Source of the DNA: Flaccisagitta enflata
Taxonomy: Eukaryota; Chaetognatha; Sagittoidea; Aphragmophora
Direction: 5' to 3'
Assembly: GCA_965153355.1 (NCBI GenBank)
Contig: OZ231127.1
Location: forward strand, 11,656,001 to 11,720,000
Length of the DNA stretch: 64,000 nt
Shown here: positions 31,353-42,048 of the stretch, piece by piece
Layout of the letters: the number at the start of each line of letters is the position of its first letter
Position numbering within the stretch: the first letter of the stretch is position 1
Program-made: the position numbers and the translations under genes
Notes under the pieces: generated by a model
The model's database searches: none
Told to the model about the DNA's origin: nothing
What the model saw: the letters and a program-made list of their open reading frames with translations, nothing else

Positions 31353-32043
31353 AAAAGACGCACCAGTTCGTTAATTGATCAAATAGAAAGAAAATTTGTT
31401 CAAACCATGCTTCTTAAGACGGCGTCCCTCCAAGGGCATCATTTGTGTGTCAAAATGGAAGAAATATATAAAATATGCAAAAAAAAAAAAAAAAAAGAAT
31501 GAAAGTGATAGAGATGATAATAACATATTAAAAAAAACAATTTTGCATTCATTTAGCAAGAGAACTAAATTTAACCAATATCATTAAAAAAAGATTATTG
31601 AAAAAAGATTATTGAAAATTTCTACTCGATTCATTTTTGGTCACTGACAGAGGGCTGATTGAAATTCTAAATTTGCATAGAAAATGAAAAAATGAAAAAA
31701 CGATTATTCAAAATTAATTATAGAGAGAACTATGTTTTTCAAAATGCAAAAATTTCCCTGTTTGGCTTTTTTAAGAATTTCGACCTCAGAAAATGAAAAA
31801 AAGTGTGAGCAGAAATTCACTAAAAATCATAATCTTCTTGCTTGTTTTCATGTCAGTTGTATAGTTCAATTTTCATTTTAGGTCAGAATATGATAAAATT
31901 ATGTGCACTAATTATCTTTAAAGATAATTTGTCTACTAAAACATTCCAGCTATATTACTAACCTTATATTGATATAAAAAATATGGTGAAACACTACATT
32001 TTCCTTCAAAAATTTGCCGTCTTAAGTTGCATGCACGGCGCGG
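31353..32043. other. No gene recognised
   Basis: AT-rich; a run of 17 A at about 31480 and several short A-runs. No exon-like frame with splice borders seen. Confidence 0.4.
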
Positions 32044-32225
32044 CAGGAAGGGGGAATGAAGGTGGGAAGGAAGGAAAAGGAGAAGGGAGGGACAAAGGAA
32101 AGGAGGGAGGAAGCAAAGGAGGAAGGAAGGGAGGAAGCAAATAAGGGAGGGAGCGAAGAAAGGAGGAAAGAGGGAAGTAAGGGAGGGAGCGAAGAAAGGA
32201 TGAAAGAAAGAAGGAAGGACTGAGA
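32044..32225. repeat. (GGAA)/(GGGA)n purine tract
   Basis: About 180 bases of AGGAAGG and GGGAGG words. Confidence 0.85.
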
Positions 32226-32231
32226 AGTATC

Positions 32232-32325
32232 TAGTTGTGTAACACGCGACTGGTGTCTTGTTGGGCTCGAAATTCATTGAGTGGCATTGTCTGTTGGTCC
32301 GTTGGTCGATCCACCCGGGAGAATT
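32232..32325 (+). mobile_element. HHR fragment
   Basis: GTAACACGCGACTGG, then GGCATTGTCTGTTGGTCCGT and TGGTCGATCC. Hairpin incomplete. Confidence 0.4.
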
Positions 32326-32344
32326 GATGAGCTACCACATAAAT

Positions 32345-32870
32345 GTTGAATGTTGAATGAATGACTGAATGAATGAAAAAAATAAATGAATTTGATTTAC
32401 GGTTACAAACAAGAAATTGTAAAAAGCCTGCTTCGACGGATAGCAGTCACAATCAAATGTATGTTTTAATATCAAATGTTTGTTTTACTATAGAATGATT
32501 ATGTTTGAATATCAAATGTTTATAATTCGATATTTGATATTTATGTTTTAATATCCAATATTTATGATTTAATATTCAATGTTTATATTTTAATATTGAA
32601 TCTTTGTTTTAATATCTGATATTTATGTTTTGATATTGAATGTTTTTGTTCAATATCGAATATTTATGTTTTGATATCGAATGTTTGTTTTATATTGAAT
32701 GTTTGTGTTTGGTATCAAACATTTGTTTTGATATCAAATGTTTGTTTTAATGTCGAATGTTTCTGTTTTGATATCGAATGTTTGTGTTTTAGTATCGAAT
32801 GTTTACGTTTCAATATTGAATGTTTACATTCCAATAACGAATGTTTGTTTCATTTTCAATGCTAACGTTC
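32345..32870. repeat. Degenerate 20-25 bp array (TTTGTTTTAATATCAAATG)
   Basis: About 20 imperfect units such as GTTTTGATATCGAATGTTTG. The long frame with NVCV/FDIEC words is its translation. Confidence 0.8.
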
Positions 32871-33049
32871 TTTTATCATTATTTCTCATTGTGGTTGTCG
32901 ATGTTGTTATTTTTCCTGTGGTAATTTGGGATGTTGTCTCTAGTAAATTTCTGATTCATGAATTTCTTAATCTGATATTTTCGCGGCAAAATGATATTCA
33001 GATTTCCGTTCAAGGGAACCGTTGTAGATATATCGACAGAAGGCTGTCA

Positions 33050-33069
33050 GGACACACGGACACGGACAC

Positions 33070-33105
<36 letters not shown>

Positions 33106-33125
33106 ACACACACACACACACACAC

Positions 33126-33159
<34 letters not shown>

Positions 33160-33370
33160 ACACACACACACATACACACACACGGACACACACGGACACA
33201 CACACACATACAGACACACACAGGGACACACACACAGGGACACACACACACACACACGGACACACACACACACACACACGCGCGCGCGCACACATTTACG
33301 CATACATTTACGCATACATTTACGCACACATTCACACACATACTCACACACTCACACACACATACACAGT
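33050..33370. repeat. (CA)n microsatellite with GGACACAC and TTTACGCATACA variants
   Basis: About 300 bases. The right end has three TTTACGCATACA 12-mers. Long His/Thr and Cys/Val frames are artefacts. Confidence 0.9.
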
Positions 33371-33649
33371 ATCCGCATGAACCAAATCATTCGTTTTAAT
33401 CAAATTGACACATGCTTTTGCTGGATTAAAATGGGAAGTCAATCGTTTCATTTTATAGAGCTTCTCACGGTCTATCTGTTGGTGAAATCCGCATGCTTCT
33501 ATCTTTCTTATTTCGCGTTTGGCAGCCTGGCAAAGATGAAGGGTATTTGTTACAAACCTCCGATTTCAAAACGTTCCTTTCGCAGTATTGGTTGCGATGG
33601 ATGCAATAAGGAATATAACCCGAGACTTTTCCTCCGCTGCCACGGATCG

Positions 33650-33985
33650 CAGTTTGGTCTAGTGGTTAACGCACTAGACTTCAGCTGGGAATGTTTCTTA
33701 TTGCTGGTGACATTTCTTTGTTGAGCTGCGAGTTCGAACCCAGGGGAAACTCTCAAATTTCTTTTTCTCAAGGTTAAGGTGCTCCGATTGAGCTGAAATT
33801 TTTTCAGGCAACAAAGTGAAGCATAAGCTTTAAGAAAATGTATAGATTATGACAGTTTGTGCAATGATGTGACAATGAGGGGAGCCTCCAAAAAAGCCGT
33901 CTTTGAACTAAACGTACTGTATATATATTTGTACATATATATATATGGTTAAGATATATATATATATATATAAATATATATAATT
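33650..33985 (+). mobile_element. tRNA-derived SINE, plus copy
   Basis: A box TGGTCTAGTGG at 33655-33665 (perfect match to the Pol III consensus), B box AGTTCGAACCC at 33731-33741, body AATTTTTTCAGGCAACAAAG and GGGGAGCCTCCAAAAAAGCC, TA-rich tail with GGTTAAG. The minus copy at 27738 is its inverted partner 6 kb away. Confidence 0.85.
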
Positions 33986-33999
33986 GATTACAAAATATG

Positions 34000-34432
34000 T
34001 ACACTTTTTTTATATAAGAGACAGCTTTTTTCAACTCAGCCTGGGTGTTCTTGAATTTTTGTCTGTTTTCAGCCTGAAATTCTCTTAAAGTGTTTTTAAT
34101 TCATTCGATGTTCATAAATATCTAAATTGTATAAGAATACCTTATTTAGAGCAGTTGTATCTTGAACTTGATAATTGTTAAATTTTTCTTAATATAATGC
34201 CTGATTTCATAGGCAAATTAAGAAAAGAAGTTATTTTTTAAGATAAACAACCTACATTTTTGAAAAAATTTAATTAAATTCATTTTTTAGATAAAAAACT
34301 TGAATAAAATTGTTTTTGAAAATAGCCGAAGCTGAATCTCAGCATGGGCATTCTCTTATTTTGTTCTTAAAATTTCAGCAAATCTAAGGCTCATGTCTCT
34401 AACAAACTTGTCTCTTATAAAAAAAAAGTTTA
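34000..34432. mobile_element. MITE of the TA-CACTTTT...ATAAG family, AGAGAC subfamily
   Basis: Left TA-CACTTTTTTTATATAAGAG followed by AC, right complementary to TAAACTTTTTTTTTATAAGA followed by GAC. GTCTCT occurs again inside the right end (34395, 34410). It begins directly at the end of the SINE tail. Confidence 0.7.
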
Positions 34433-34918
34433 TTTAAAGGTCATCTGTACAAACATCTATGTATCCTTAATTACAAAATATTAAAAAAAATAGAAAAAAT
34501 AAATGAATAAATATAAAAAATATAATTACATATTTTGTAAATGATGTTTCTTGACCACTGTATGACTAATATCTAGCTGCAAGCACTAATATGTACTCGT
34601 TTGTTTTTCTTTCAGAATTGGCTTCTCCCATGTGAACTGCTTGTGCTCAAGAACTTTTAAAAGCAGTTTTCAAAAACTTTATTGGTGTAATCTACATATT
34701 TTGTAGACGTAGTGAGTAGTTTCTCAACCACTTTTTCTTTTATTTGCTTAATTTTAAAGTTTTAGATTTTGCATAAGGATTTTTTATCCTTAATATCTTT
34801 TATTTGCTTAATTTGAATTTCTTGGCTCTAGGAAAAATTGTTTTTATTTGCTTGGTTTGCAGAAGGCAGAAGGGTTAAGAAAGGTTTTTATCAGAAGTTC
34901 CTGTACTGCAGATAGAAA

Positions 34919-37900
34919 ATGGATGAGGATCTGTTTTTTTTCCGAGGTGACACCCTGCCTACACAGGGAGAGGTTTTTCTGTTTGTTAATAGTAGAACTA
35001 AGCATGGAAAGTCAACCAAAGTCAGTGCTATCAATGAGGCAGCAAAGGAAATTCATGACATTTGGCATAATGCAGATGTCTGTCCCCTTGCAAACACGGT
35101 TGTGATAGGGAGAGTTGAAAAGCTCCTCAAAGACCGGAGGTTGTTTTTGCGACGGAATTTGACACCGATGGCAAAAGTGGTTTCAACTCCCTCTGATTTT
35201 ACACGCAAGAGGAGGATGCCCAGTACTGGGAGACAGTCTTCTCAAAGTTCAAGAGGCAAAAACCAATTTGTGCACCTGAACTTGCTGCAGTGGATGATGA
35301 AGTTGACATGCTCATGTCTGATCTGATTGACTCAATTGAAACCATGGAGTCTCAGCAGTCATTGTCACAACCACAACGAAGAAACCTGAGACATGATGTT
35401 ACAGCAGACCAGAAGTGGCTGAGAGAGATTGGTTGTCAGCTCTTTGATGTTTTTAGTGAGAATGAAATGAAAAAGAGAATTGCTGGTGGGTTTGCATTTG
35501 ATGAGGAGTTCCTCATTGATCAAAGAGGAGCAAGAAAGTTGTGCATGGACCGGTCGAAGGTGACAGAAGAGTTTGTACAAAATGAGGCTCAGCGAAGGGA
35601 GAGAGAGAGGAGGCACAGGAACTATGAGGCAAGTGCCACCATGAGTCATGTTTTTGCCAGAATTGATTCTGACAATCTGGAAGTTGAAGATGGGGGCCAA
35701 GATGATATGTCAGAGGCTCTAGCTGACCTTGGCCAGGAGCTGTACATCTCTGCTGTGAAGACGAGGTCTGCTCAAAGTAAGGAGCTTGGTTCTGTCTTAG
35801 AGGGAAAATGCAAGAGGAGTATTTCCACTCAGACAGAGGACTGCCTTTTTCCAACTGTGAGTACAAGGATTTATTCCAAGAAGAATAAAGGTCATTCTCG
35901 CCGTCTAAACCCTCGTCTCCTTGCAACTGGTTCTTTGATGATGGGTGTTGCAGGAGTCTCCACTAACCAAGCAATCATGTGCATTAAGATTGCTGCCAAT
36001 ACAATGTTTCATCAAAGTTACATTTTGCCACCATCACTTGAAAAAGAGTACAAGAAGAAACTGAAGCTTCGCAAGAAGTTGGCAAAATTGGATTCCGCTA
36101 GGAGATCATCAAGCAATTCATCGGAGATTGCCAATGCGCAGCGGGATTTGGCAGATATTGTTTCTGCCCAGGGAGACGAGGAGGTCGCTGGGGCACCTGA
36201 GATTGATCCTGTCAGTCCTAATGAAGAAATTGGGGAGCTTATTGAGGTTGAAGAGCATGGAATTTCAGCTTCAGGAAAAAGGGCCATTCTTTCAAAGATG
36301 CTTTGTAAGCCCTCTACACTCAGAGCGGCACATCACCTAATCAGCACTCTAGGTGAGCAGGAGCAAGCATTAGAAATGATTGAAAGTCACAGTGTGAATT
36401 TGATACCAGATGGAACTGCTCGTCAGGGAGGCTGAGGAAAAATGGCTGGTGCGATCATGAAGGTTGGGGAAAAGCATCGGGCATTGAGATTACAAACATT
36501 GGGCTCAGAAAATCATTCTTCATGGGTGGAGACACTTGTTCACATGCTCAAACGCCTTGCCACAGCATCAGGTCGGGATGTTATGGAGATTTGGAAAAGC
36601 ATTATGGTTTTGGTTTCAGATATGTGCAAAGTCAATATGAACTTGGCTGCTGATGTTGCAAAACATCTTGGTTGTACATGGAAACCAGGTCAGGCATATT
36701 GCAATCTGCACCCTCGGCTCATGATGTCCAGATGTATTGTGGAGGTGTGGAAGAGACACCAGTCCAGGATTGGACATGACAAACTATTTCCAAGCTTGGA
36801 ATATTGCAATTTGGATGCTGCCAATGACTCTCTTGTAAAGCAGGTTCTTGATGCAATGATGAGCCTCTCCTCTAAGCAATGGGCAGAGAGGTCATGGAAC
36901 AAATACCACGAAATTTCTGAATGGCTTGAGAGGAAGGGGCTAAAGAATGAAACCGGACCATTGCGAGAAATAAGATTTGGTGAGCTTGAAGCCAAAGCCC
37001 TCACAGGTGCCTACCACTTGGGTCATCTGGAACAATTTCTCGAAGTTCACTCAGAAATCAGAAACAAGCTGACTTGTTTTCTGAGAAGTGCTTTTCCGAT
37101 GCGTGAGGTTATTTTGTTCTACTTGGTTGGTGCTGCCTTGATCGGGATTCACATTGGGGAACCTTATGTCAATTTGCTAATGGTTAAGAAGGCAAAAACC
37201 ACTGAGTTGATTAGAATTTTTCCTCAGTTGTACAAGGAGATGCTCAACCCACCTAATTCTTTCACTCAATTGGACAAATCTGCCCTTCCATGCCTTGAAG
37301 GTGCCTGGATTGACCCACGGGATGAGGTTGATCCACCATACCCAAAGACTCAAATAGAATTTCTTGAGAAGTTCCTTGCTAACACGGATAAGAAGTATTT
37401 GGAGCTTTTCTGCATTGAAGTTTCCAAGGAGATAGCAGCTGGCTTCAAGCGGTAGAAAGGAGATGTTTTTGGTTTTGGTGATGGAACCCATCCTGAGTTG
37501 AATATTTCTTCACAGGTGCCGCAGGAAAGATTGGATGATGTGGAAACTACGTCAATTTCGGTTGAACAGTTCTTTGGAGAGGTTGATTACAAGACTAAGG
37601 TTTCAGGAGGTTGTCAGGCTAAGAACAAAATCTGTGATGATCTTATCATAAAACATACTGAAGATCTCATTCAAGAGCGATTAGTCAAAAGCAACTACAA
37701 CCTGAAACCTTTGAAACAAATTGCAAAAGAAGTGGATGAGCTCCAAATCCAATTTGACCAAAGACAAAAATCTCTTATGGCTGCTGGTCTTAGAGAGGAT
37801 GAGGCAGTCATTCTGTCAAAGGAATCTCAAGTGCAGCGAGTTGTTCGTTTGTGTAAAGAAAGCCACAGGGGACCTATTCACACTATTGCTGAGTTGGATC

Positions 37901-38526
37901 AGCTTATTGTAGAGAAAGGTGAGAAAGGTGAGAAAGAGCTAGCTTATGCATTGAATCTTGAAATTCGGTACAGAAAATTCACCTGCTTACTCAAAGTTGC
38001 AACCAACAATGAACTTTTCAGGCAGCTTGGCATTGACAATAGGCTACGAATCACTCATCTTCGGCAGCTTCTGACTGATGACACCAAACCTAAATGCCAT
38101 GCTTCCATGAGTGACATTGAAGCTCTCTATGAAGTGGATTGCGAACAAGAACAGGGGATTAGCATCTTAACTGAAAGAGAAAGTGAAAATCCTCCAGAGC
38201 AATGGTTTTTGAATGGTGGTTGGCCATTGAAAGAACAAGAGCAAGTCATTGTTCTTTTAGAGGAAGGATTTAGTATTGGCACAATTGAACAAGCTGATGA
38301 TAAAACTGCAATTCTGGTTTTGATGAAGTCTCTCAACTTCAGAGGCAGTTCACCCTTTTTGCATTGGACCATTGATTCTGCAGCTTCACCAATAACCGTT
38401 GGCAGGGAATCCATTCTGCCACTCAGACCAATCTTTGAGACAAAGGGGAGTAGAAAACGAATTCATTTTCAATTAATGAATCTTGAACTTATTGACCAAT
38501 TCATTGGATCAGTGATGTCTCAGTAA
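34919..38526 (+). pseudogene. Transposase-like gene, ~1,200 codons, with one frameshift and two in-frame stops
   Basis: Almost the whole 3.6 kb reads as one protein. Frame two starts at 34919 (MDEDLFFFRGDTLPTQGEVF) and holds an N-terminal module NEAAKEIHDIWHNADVCPLA with VIGRVEKLLKDRR, typical of a family expanded in many invertebrates. A one-base shift near 35195 moves to frame one, where FDEEFLIDQRGARKLCMDRS and QNEAQRRERERRHRNYEAS follow. That frame continues to TAA at 38524-38526 except for TGA at 36433 and TAG at 37453. The core has LIPDGTARQ (Asp codon 36409), LVSDMCKVN (Asp 36619) and YCNLHPRLM (36697), a D...D...CxxH arrangement like RNase H-fold DDE transposases, with the Asp residues 70 apart. 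The C-terminal third (LEIRYRKFTCLLKV, ITHLRQLL) is conserved in the same kind of proteins. The family assignment rests on my memory of recurring patterns, and the catalytic role is inference. The light damage suggests recent inactivation. No flanking inverted repeats were found. Confidence 0.65.
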
Positions 38527-38610
38527 TTGTGTAACAATATTGTTTACTGACATGTATTTTTTCCCAGTAATTGTGAAACAATATTGTTTACTGATATGTA
38601 TTTAATTCTA
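38520..38610. repeat. 45-bp tandem duplication over the stop codon
   Basis: CAGTAATTGTGTAACAATAT and TGTTTACTGACATGTATTTT occur twice with four differences. The first copy contains the terminal TAA of the transposase-like gene. Confidence 0.8.
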
Positions 38611-38696
38611 TTCTGTTTTATTTAATTTCAATTTAGATTAGTGTGCGCTATGATAATAAGAGGTGATATATGGTGGTAAGTCAGATGCAATGACCG

Positions 38697-38965
38697 AGAG
38701 GGTAGTGATGTGAGGCCAGGGGAGAGGGTAGTGATGTGAGGCCAGGGGAGCAGGTGGTGTAATATGGGTGCATGTCCAGTTGAGTAATACTAAGAAAAAT
38801 GTTTTACATACATAAAATTAATAACTATTTCCATTTCTTTGAGGATTAACTCAACTGGACATCTGTTTTGAGTGGCACCACAGTAGTGCTCCCGCTGGAT
38901 ATACCATCACTTTATGTGGCCATAGTGCTCCCGCTGGATATACCATCACTTTATGTGGCCCATTT
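38697..38965. repeat. Two further tandem duplications and a 17-bp-arm hairpin
   Basis: GAGGGTAGTGATGTGAGGCC is duplicated with a 26-base period (38697-38750). AGTGCTCCCGCTGGATATAC with CATCACTTTATGTGGCC is duplicated with a 39-base period (38885-38962). Between them, TGTCCAGTTGAGTAAT (about 38773) and ATTAACTCAACTGGACA (about 38845) form an inverted repeat. Confidence 0.8.
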
Positions 38966-40090
38966 GGATGTCATCTTTTATGGGACTTACACCATTTATA
39001 TCACCCAAATTTTGTGCTAGTGTCTATTAGTTAATGTATTCTTAACATGCATGATTTTTCCTTTTCAGGTAACATCATGATCCTGGATGGGTCCTGGGTG
39101 ATTCTGATGATATGCATTGATTTCTTATATTGCATCGTCATTGGAATCATTTGGGTGCCTTCTTGGTTTCTCGACAACATCAAAAAAGTGCAAGTCATTC
39201 TTCAAATTCAACACATCCATAGTGTCTCCTTCATATCAACACATGACAGTTGACAGATATCAACATATCTATTCTTTACACTGAATTCTTTTTAATTGTG
39301 CGTCAATACAGAGCAAAATGAGCTATTTTTTGATAGTCAGATCACAGTTGAGGATGACTTAATCCTGAAATTTCCCCAACTGTACATTAAGATACCCTAA
39401 AGACTTTGTTTTGGTCTTTTATTGGGAAAACCTACCTCAATATTCTTAATTATAGAAGGAAAAGCGCAAAAATTAGCTGAAACGCCTTTAATTTTCTTGT
39501 TATTTATGCGGTTTTGCTTCAAAGGGCACCTCTTGCACATTTTTGCCTCTAGGTTGTTTTTCTCCCCTGGTATGGCTTTTAGAAAGGTCGATTGTGATAT
39601 TCATTGCTAGAAAACTCTTGTTTTTGACATTTTGTGCAAGAACAAGCCTAACCGAGATTCCCTACCTCAATGCCAAGTGGAAAACCTGAAAAACGCCAAT
39701 GGGAAACTCATTTTAGCGCCAAATACGTTTTTGCGTCTCATCTGCCACTTCCGGTAGAGGTGGCGTATAAAAAAGCGTATAGGTAAGTTGTTAGGGCATT
39801 GAGCAGGCAGCACATACACTGTACACTGTGGAGTTGAAATGAGTGCCAGCATTTGCTCTCTCACTCCCACCTTGTTTCCAAGTTTGGAGCTCCTTCTCCT
39901 CGCCCGTTATCACTGTTCATGCCCCTAACTAAGGTTGTCGTGCGGCCGGCCGCTTTTCCCAGATTCGAGGGTATTCCGGTTGGAAAAAAACTACTTTAAT
40001 ACTGAACGATGAAATAAGAAACGGACTGACCAACCTATGGATTGACCGACAGACTCTATAACAATGGCTCAAATCGCAACTTGCGATTGT
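38966..40090. other. No gene recognised
   Basis: Mixed sequence. The frame at 39047-39253 is hydrophobic and has no splice or domain support. An HHR-like fragment (GACCAACCTATGGATTGACC, AATCGCAACTTGCGATTG) lies at about 40025-40090. Confidence 0.4.
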
Positions 40091-40190
40091 CAAAAAAGGT
40101 AGCAATGAACAAAGGCAATATACCCTTTTTGGGCAGCGGCCCCAAAGGGCCGATATCCTGTAGGACACAGGGGTGAATTTCCAGACGTCC

Positions 40191-40266
40191 AGACGTCCGT
40201 CCGTCCGTCCGTCCGTCCGTCCGTCCGTCCGTCCGTCCGTCCGTCCGTCCGTCCGTCCGTCCGTCC
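40191..40266. repeat. (CCGT)n microsatellite
   Basis: About 18 perfect tetramers, the same unit that forms the GTCC run of HHR copies. Confidence 0.95.
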
Positions 40267-40289
40267 CCCGCTAAAGCTTCTGAGTCTCA

Positions 40290-40955
40290 AAGTCCATTAA
40301 ATAACCTGGAAAATTGAAGAAATGCAAAATTCTCATTGATAACATGGAAAATTGACAAAAAATGCAAAAATGCAAAATTCTCATTGATTAATATGGAAAA
40401 TTGACAAAAATCGCAAAAATGCGAGATTCCCATTGAATAACATGGGAAATTTACAAGAAGTTAAAAATATGTGAAATCCCTACTAAATAACATGGAAAAT
40501 TGATAGAAATATGAAATACCGTATTTCCTCTAATTAACGCCCCCCTCTAATTAGCGCCCCCCCTCTTTAAAAAAAAAATCCCCTCACAATTAAGCTTTTC
40601 ATTCTAATGAAAATTATAGATACACATAATAAATACACAAATTATCTTTATTTTTTGTATCTTTTTAATTACATGTGTGGATTTTTCTATTGAAATCACA
40701 TATTTTTATCTTTCCCTATCCTAAATCTTCTGTTTTACTATAATTTTCAGGATTTTTTTCTTAATCTTGCATGCTACAGGGGGGCGCTATTTAGAGGGTG
40801 AAAAAGGCAATGTCATTTTGCAATTTTGTAAGCGCCCCGGGCGCTAATTAGGGGAAATATGCAATGCAGAATTCAGATCCGAAAGCATGGAAAAATTGAC
40901 AAAAACATTGAAAAAAATGCAATGTTCTCATTGAATAACATGGAAAATAGCCCCA
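40290..40955. repeat. ~54-bp minisatellite split by a MITE
   Basis: Units with AACATGGAAAATTGACAAAA, TGCAAAATTCTCATTGA occur at 40295-40516 and resume at 40866-40955. The intervening block is the element below. Confidence 0.75.
40517..40865. mobile_element. MITE with TATTTCCCCTAATTAGCGCCC ends
   Basis: Left ACCGTATTTCCTCTAATTAA with CGCCCCCC and a second CTAATTAGCGCCCCCC. Right end is complementary to GCATATTTCCCCTAATTAGC with GCCCGGGGCGC. It interrupts the 54-bp array. A fragment of the same family lies at 10945-10990. Confidence 0.75.
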
Positions 40956-40974
40956 AAGCCCAAAGGCCTTCTCA

Positions 40975-41196
40975 GGACGTCTTTCATTCCGTCCGTCGGT
41001 CCGTCCGTCGGTCCGTCCGTCGGTCCATTCGTCTGTCGGTCCGCCACACTTTACTTTTTGTTTGTTTTATTTTTTTTTTTGGGTCTTTGGCCTAACTGCT
41101 CCTGCCCAAATGATGAAAAGATCTCGAATATGGCGCCTGCCCCAGCCCCTGCCCAGCCGCGCGCGATTGGGGTAGCCGTGTATCCGGCCTTGTTGT
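40975..41196 (+). mobile_element. HHR copy, tail B, diverged head
   Basis: GGACGTCTTTCATTCCGTCC, GTCGGTCC units, CACACTTTACTTTTTGTTTG, CTAACTGCTCCTGCCCAAAT, CCCCTGCCCAGCCGCGCGCG, GTAGCCGTGTATCCGGCCTT. 41197-41540 holds nothing recognisable. Confidence 0.7.
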
Positions 41197-41619
41197 AAAG
41201 GCGGATGATTTTTTGCGTTTACAATGAAACCGAACTACTCAGTGGAAACGTGGAAAATGTTTGAGACTAGACTGCCTCGTCAATGAAAACAAATGAATCA
41301 TGAAATGACGACTCGACTGATAATCTGAAATCGAATGTGAAGAATTTATGTAATTGGCATTTATTAGTCAGTTTGACAGGACCGACAGACATGGCAGCCA
41401 GCGGTAACTTGAGAAACAGAGATAAAAAAAAAAAAGATTTATAGCTGAAGAGTCTCGGATTCACGAGAATTGATGTAATTGGCGTGAATTTAACTAGAAT
41501 TAATTCTTTTTTCACTTATCATTTGTATACTTCGTAACTTGGACGCGAATTACGAGGTTTTTTTTCTATCTAGGACACAGACAGATGGACATCCAGAAAG
41601 TGAGACAGACATCCATACA

Positions 41620-41625
41620 GGCGGA

Positions 41626-41680
<55 letters not shown>

Positions 41681-41693
41681 AAGATAGACAGAA

Positions 41694-41729
<36 letters not shown>

Positions 41730-41790
41730 GGACAGACGGACGGACGGACGGACGGACGGACGGACAGACAGACAGACAGACAGTGATAAC
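41620..41790. repeat. (ACAG)n / (GACG)n microsatellite at the LINE 5' junction
   Basis: ACAG tetramers, then GGAC tetramers, then ACAG again. It ends where the ORF1 coding sequence of the LINE begins. Confidence 0.9.
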
Positions 41791-42048
41791 AGGAGAGAAA
41801 ACAGAGATGAAAAGAAATCGAGGAAACAATACATTAAGCACTATCTCCAAGAGCGTCAGATTGAAGTCAAGGAAGTCTTTGTCTTCGGGTCAAAGATACC
41901 GGGAACTAAATCTGCCAAGGTTCGAGTCGCAGTTGAACATAAGGACAAGGCAAAAAAAGAAGAAATTTGGCCAGAGTTTGTTCGTATCCAGGATTGGGTG
42001 TATAAACCCAAATCAAGCAAAAATGGCAAAGATACACAAAGCTCTTAA
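41790..42048 (+). pseudogene. CR1/L2-like LINE ORF1, C-terminal remnant
   Basis: About 85 codons ending at TAA 42046-42048. They contain QYIKHYLQERQIEVKEVFVF, GSKIPGTKSAKVRVAVEH and EIWPEFVRIQDWVYKPK. The pattern of KVRV...WP..V.V..W is the C-terminal RNA-binding fold of ORF1 proteins in jockey/L2-type LINEs. The N-terminal part is replaced by the ACAG repeat. It overlaps the ORF2 start by 26 bases. Confidence 0.7.

Noticed and set aside
32967-33380. His/Thr and Cys/Val-rich frames
   Set aside because: (CA)n microsatellite artefacts.
36433-37455. Stop-codon readthrough or alternative genetic code in the transposase-like gene
   Set aside because: Two different stops (TGA, TAG) plus a frameshift fit decay better. 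TGA and TAG act as normal ends elsewhere (for example the predicted WD40 and DRC2 stops are TGA).
35365-37491. Minus-strand frames over the transposase-like gene
   Set aside because: Shadows of the plus-strand coding sequence.
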